This document shows, piece after piece, positions 61,288-64,000 of a DNA stretch of 64,000 nucleotides; the first letter of the stretch is position 1, and every line of letters begins with the position of its first letter. This DNA comes from a bacterium (GTDB lineage Bacteria; Hydrothermota; UBA3072; JAPDKE01), in NCBI GenBank assembly GCA_029258725.1, contig JAPDKE010000013.1:115578-179577 (forward strand), given 5' to 3'. Position numbers and translations under genes: made by a program. The notes under the pieces are model-generated. The model was given only the letters and a program-made list of their open reading frames with translations. It did not search any database and had not been told where the DNA came from.

Positions 61288-61310
61288 CTTGTAAATAAAA
61301 AGGAGGAAGA

Positions 61311-61979
61311 ATGAACCGCAGGGTATTTCATCTTTTGAGTTATGGAATGTATGTTGTATCATCCAGAAAGGGAGATAGATTAAATGGACAGATTGCAAAC
61401 ACAGTCTTTCAGGTTGCATCAGAACCCCCACTCATTGCCGTGAGTATAAACAGGGAAAATCTGACCCATGAATTCATCCGGGAAAGTAAAGTTTTTGCAG
61501 TATCCATTCTTTCGGAGGATGCACCCATGGAACTTGTTCCTCTCTTTGGTTTCAGGTCGGGCAGGGATGAGGATAAATTCAAAAAGGTGAAGTACACGAA
61601 AGGAAAAACCGGATGCCCCATTCTTTCAGAGTATGCTCTTGGATACCTTGAGGCAGAGGTTATAAGTGAGGTTGATGCAGGAACCCACACGGTTTTTATA
61701 GGGAGGGTGGTTGAGGGGGATGTTTTAAGCGATGGAACTCCCATGACCTATGCATACTATCATAAGGTAAAGCGTGGAAGGGCACCAGAGCGTGCTCCAA
61801 CCTATGTTGAAGAGAAGGGGGAGGGGAAGTGGAGGTGCAGGATATGTGGATACATATACGACCCTGAAAAAGGAGACCCTGAGAATGGAATCCCTCCCGG
61901 GACTTCTTTTGATAAGCTTCCAGAAAACTGGGTATGTCCCGTCTGCGGAGCAGGAAAGGAAGAATTTGAGGAGGTATGA
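61311..61979 (+). CDS. Flavin reductase-rubredoxin fusion (high-molecular-weight rubredoxin)
   Basis: Residues 1-165 are an FMN-binding flavin reductase-like domain ([20 protein letters not shown], then [18 protein letters not shown]). The C-terminal 50 residues are a rubredoxin: [15 protein letters not shown] and [20 protein letters not shown] with the four iron cysteines. This Hrb-type protein passes electrons to the flavoprotein encoded next, in oxygen or NO reduction. No base separates it from the next gene (ATG 61981). Confidence 0.92.
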   Translation: MNRRVFHLLSYGMYVVSSRKGDRLNGQIANTVFQVASEPPLIAVSINRENLTHEFIRESKVFAVSILSEDAPMELVPLFGFRSGRDEDKFKKVKYTKGKTGCPILSEYALGYLEAEVISEVDAGTHTVFIGRVVEGDVLSDGTPMTYAYYHKVKRGRAPERAPTYVEEKGEGKWRCRICGYIYDPEKGDPENGIPPGTSFDKLPENWVCPVCGAGKEEFEEV

Positions 61980-61980
61980 T

Positions 61981-63168
61981 ATGGTGAGAAAAATAAAGGA
62001 AGGAGTTTTATGGGCTGGTGCAATTGACTGGTCAAGAAGACTCTTTGATGAACTCATTCCCCTTCCTGAAGGGACGAGTTACAATGCGTATGTTGTGAGG
62101 GGAAATGAAAGAACGGTTTTGATAGACACGGTTGACCCATCAAAGGAGGAGGAACTTTTATCAAACCTGAAGGAGGCAGGGATTGAAAAAATAGACTTCA
62201 TAATCTCCCAGCACGGAGAGCAGGACCATTCCGGATGCATTCCACGGGTTCTTGAAAGGTTTCCGGAGGCAAGGGTTCTGACAAATAAAAAGTGCAAGGA
62301 GATTCTCCAGGACCTGTTGCACATACCTGATGAGAAGTTCAGGGTGGTTGAGGATGGTGAAATTCTGTCCCTTGGAGGTAAAACCCTTGAATTCATCCTT
62401 GCTCCATGGGTTCACTGGCCCGATACGATGTTCACTTATATAAGGGAGGATAAAATTTTGTTTACCTGTGATTTCCTGGGCTCCCACCTTGCAACATCTG
62501 ACCTTTTTGCGCGTGAGGAGGAGGTTTATGCAGGGGCAAAGAGATACTATGCAGAGATAATGATGCCCTTCAGGGCAAACATAAGAAAGCATCTTGAGAG
62601 GCTGGAGAAGTATGAGATAGAGTTGATTGCACCCTCTCATGGTCCTGTTTATAAAAATCCGGAGTTTATTCTCAATGCATACCGCAGGTGGGCATCGGAT
62701 GAGGTGGGACCTGAGGTTGTTGTTGCCTATGTATCCATGCATGGAAGCACGGAGCGAATGGTGGCTTATCTTGTTGATGAACTCATAAAGAGGGATGTGA
62801 GGGTAAAACTTTTCAATCTCACGGTTACGGACATCGGAGAGTTTGCAGAGGCGCTTGTTGATGCGGCAGGCATTGTATTTGCAACCCCAACCCTCCTTGC
62901 AGGACCCCATCCTCTGGTTCTTTATGCCTGTGCCCTTACCGCTGCCCTCCGTCCGAAGATAAGGTTTGTTTCCATAATAGGCTCCTACGGCTGGGGCGGC
63001 CGCACCGTGGATATCCTGAAAAACCTCCTCTCTCCCTTACGGGTTGATTACCTCCCTCCTCTTTTAATCAAGGGATATCCCGGCAAAGAAGATTTAACCT
63101 CCCTCCAGACCCTGGCGGAGAAGATTCAGGAACGGATTACATCTCAGGATCTGGACCAGGAGATGTAA
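61981..63168 (+). CDS. A-type flavoprotein (FprA/FDP), oxygen or NO reductase
   Basis: 395 residues. The metallo-beta-lactamase domain has the di-iron ligands QHGEQDHSGCIPR, TCDFLGSH and APSHGPVYKNP. The C-terminal flavodoxin domain begins VVVAYVSMHGSTERMVAYLV and binds FMN. This is a two-domain flavodiiron protein that reduces O2 or NO with electrons from the rubredoxin fusion. Start ATG 61981, not the longer open frame. Marks an anaerobic lifestyle. Confidence 0.93.
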   Translation: MVRKIKEGVLWAGAIDWSRRLFDELIPLPEGTSYNAYVVRGNERTVLIDTVDPSKEEELLSNLKEAGIEKIDFIISQHGEQDHSGCIPRVLERFPEARVLTNKKCKEILQDLLHIPDEKFRVVEDGEILSLGGKTLEFILAPWVHWPDTMFTYIREDKILFTCDFLGSHLATSDLFAREEEVYAGAKRYYAEIMMPFRANIRKHLERLEKYEIELIAPSHGPVYKNPEFILNAYRRWASDEVGPEVVVAYVSMHGSTERMVAYLVDELIKRDVRVKLFNLTVTDIGEFAEALVDAAGIVFATPTLLAGPHPLVLYACALTAALRPKIRFVSIIGSYGWGGRTVDILKNLLSPLRVDYLPPLLIKGYPGKEDLTSLQTLAEKIQERITSQDLDQEM

Positions 63169-63416
63169 AAATGCCCTTAATTTTTCTCTTGCTGCTGAGA
63201 TGCCGGTAAAAATTTATAGAGAAGATATGGGGTTGGAAAGGGGGGAAGGGTTTTTATTGCTGTGCTTGCAGAGTTCCCTGTTTACCTCTCTGTAAATCGG
63301 GTTTCTCCGGTTCTGGGGTTCTGCAGGGGTTTTTAAGCCTAATCTGAGCGATTTTTGGGGTGAGGGATTATTGTTCTCTGCTATAATTCAGGCATGGGTA
63401 AGGGAAAAATAAAAAT

Positions 63417-63440
63417 CACCCGCCGGGTGAACGGCGGGTG
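63417..63440 (+). promoter_or_regulatory. GC-rich leader hairpin upstream of a small ORF
   Basis: An 8-bp perfect stem CACCCGCC (63417-63424) and GGCGGGTG (63433-63440) with an 8-base loop. It lies 30 bases after TATAAT and 28 bases before the small ORF. It is not followed by a T run, so a terminator is unlikely; a translational or processing element is possible. Confidence 0.5.
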
Positions 63441-63467
63441 AAAAACCAAAAACAAAGGAGGAAAAAA

Positions 63468-63551
63468 ATGAAATACAAAAAGAATGTATCTCTTTTTCCG
63501 GGAATGTCAAGTGTAAAATTTCCAGGGTTGAGCCTGCGGGTGAGAGGCTGA
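63468..63551 (+). CDS. Possible 27-residue small protein or leader peptide
   Basis: ATG 63468 is preceded by AAAGGAGG at ideal spacing. The predicted 27-residue peptide starts MKYKKNVSLFPGMSS and ends with LSLRVRG. No similar protein is known to me. The good ribosome site, leader hairpin and -10 box support expression, but a small ORF of this size may still be chance. Confidence 0.35.
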   Translation: MKYKKNVSLFPGMSSVKFPGLSLRVRG

Positions 63552-63765
63552 GTGTCAGGGGAGGGCCTGCATGGGTCGTTAACTTCTGGAGGGTCAGTCA
63601 TTAACAGTTAACAATTTTTCTTTTTTCCTTCTCTTCTTGCATATCTCAATTTTGCGCCCCCAGGAGAGATTTCCTTCCAGGTTAAATGAGTCCTTCGCGT
63701 AAGAGAACAACCCCCATGTTCTAACCGCGTCTTTTTTAAATTTTATAACATCCTCAATACTTTCT

Positions 63766-64000
63766 TCATAAACGCCTCATCACCATATAATCCTGTAGTT
63801 TCTTCACCTGAGGCATGGAAACCATCCTTGCACGAACAGGATTGAGATGATGAACATACCTGGTGAGTAATCTTCTGCGGGGCTCATGAGCCGTCTCAAT
63901 CAGTAAATGAACATGATTAATAAACCTGTATCTGCGGGTGAGCTCCTTCAACATCTTTAAAAATTCCTCCCAGAATATCACCCGCCCCTCATTTCCCTTG
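63766..64000 (-). pseudogene. Decayed REP-associated tyrosine transposase (RAYT/Y1 type)
   Basis: The frame runs off the right edge on the minus strand. It contains RFINHVHLLIET (the HuH metal-binding motif of the Y1/IS200-like domain) and RYVHHLNPVRARMV, the usual C-terminal block. In intact proteins about 55 residues, including the catalytic tyrosine helix, separate these motifs; here there are about 13, and the segment before HVH is also shortened. I therefore call it an internally deleted remnant. Confidence 0.7.

Larger units (their letters stand above)
63169..63765. other. Intergenic region with a promoter, a hairpin and a 27-codon ORF
   Basis: Mostly no recognisable gene. It holds a -10 box TATAAT (63382-63387), a strong GC-rich hairpin CACCCGCC/GGCGGGTG (63417-63440) in the leader, and a short ORF at 63468-63551. 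The first 200 bases after the flavoprotein gene show no clear terminator. Confidence 0.6.

Noticed and set aside
61774..61980. Extended N-terminus of the A-type flavoprotein
   Set aside because: It overlaps the rubredoxin domain coding region in another frame; family alignment supports ATG 61981.

Overview
The window reads as part of the chromosome of an anaerobic, probably thermophilic bacterium with a diderm (Gram-negative) envelope. lpxA, lpxB, a TonB-plug outer-membrane protein and several lipoproteins indicate an outer membrane. A rubredoxin/A-type flavoprotein pair indicates anaerobic oxygen or NO detoxification, and a sulfide-type Thi4 fits a sulfide-rich habitat. Proteins are rich in Lys, Glu and Ile, and Arg is often AGA/AGG. 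I cannot name the species; an uncultivated phylum (for example a WOR-3-like lineage) is a guess only. Genes are tightly packed, many overlap by 1 to 4 bases, and internal operon genes carry strong AGGAGG ribosome sites. Six genes at the start of transcription units instead have a -35/-10 promoter ending 6 to 8 bases before the start codon, which points to leaderless mRNAs.

Layout. 1-13.2 kb (+): end of a TPR-like gene, hslVU, an EIIA-like protein without its histidine, VanZ-like, hisS, aspS, def, a large hybrid histidine kinase, fabZ-lpxA, thi4, deoC, tRNA-Gly(GCC), sppA. 13.2-14.5 kb: a nucleotidyltransferase and a poorly coding stretch. 14.5-33.3 kb (-): an almost unbroken run of about 19 genes. 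In transcription order these are an AAA+ sigma-54-type activator, a hypothetical protein, DUF445, two dynamin-like GTPases, a Card1/Can2-like CARF nuclease, a Cas4-like nuclease, cmr2(cas10)-cmr3-cmr4-cmr5-cmr6-cmr1, a small unknown protein, a protein that looks like an ECF sigma factor, a 100-residue unknown, a DUF697 GTPase, a PH-like/DUF1232 protein and an M48 metalloprotease. 33.4-36.3 kb (+): a divergent three-gene operon of two GTPases and a small membrane protein, preceded by a textbook sigma-54 promoter. 36.3-47.8 kb (-): a long operon from a TPR lipoprotein through pyrK-pyrD-pyrF-pyrE, a diguanylate cyclase, a GH38 glycosidase, lipoproteins and a TonB-plug protein. 47.8-49.0 kb: an insertion sequence with a frameshifted transposase. 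49.1-54.9 kb (-): DUF512, der, plsY, HAD, lpxB, DUF374 and a PIN toxin pair. 55.0-64 kb: an orphan MNT nucleotidyltransferase, an ABC exporter, an HD hydrolase, an amidohydrolase, an AlbA_2 regulator, the rubredoxin/flavoprotein pair and a decayed REP-type transposase.

The most interesting part is 14.5-36.3 kb. A type III-B CRISPR interference complex with a cyclase-competent but HD-less Cas10 sits with a cyclic-oligoadenylate-type effector, tandem dynamins, membrane GTPases and two transcription-control elements (an ECF-like sigma inside the cmr operon and a sigma-54 activator facing a sigma-54 promoter). No cas1, cas2, cas6 or CRISPR array is present, so guides must come from elsewhere. I infer a defence island that couples RNA-guided detection to membrane remodelling and transcriptional reprogramming; this needs experimental proof.
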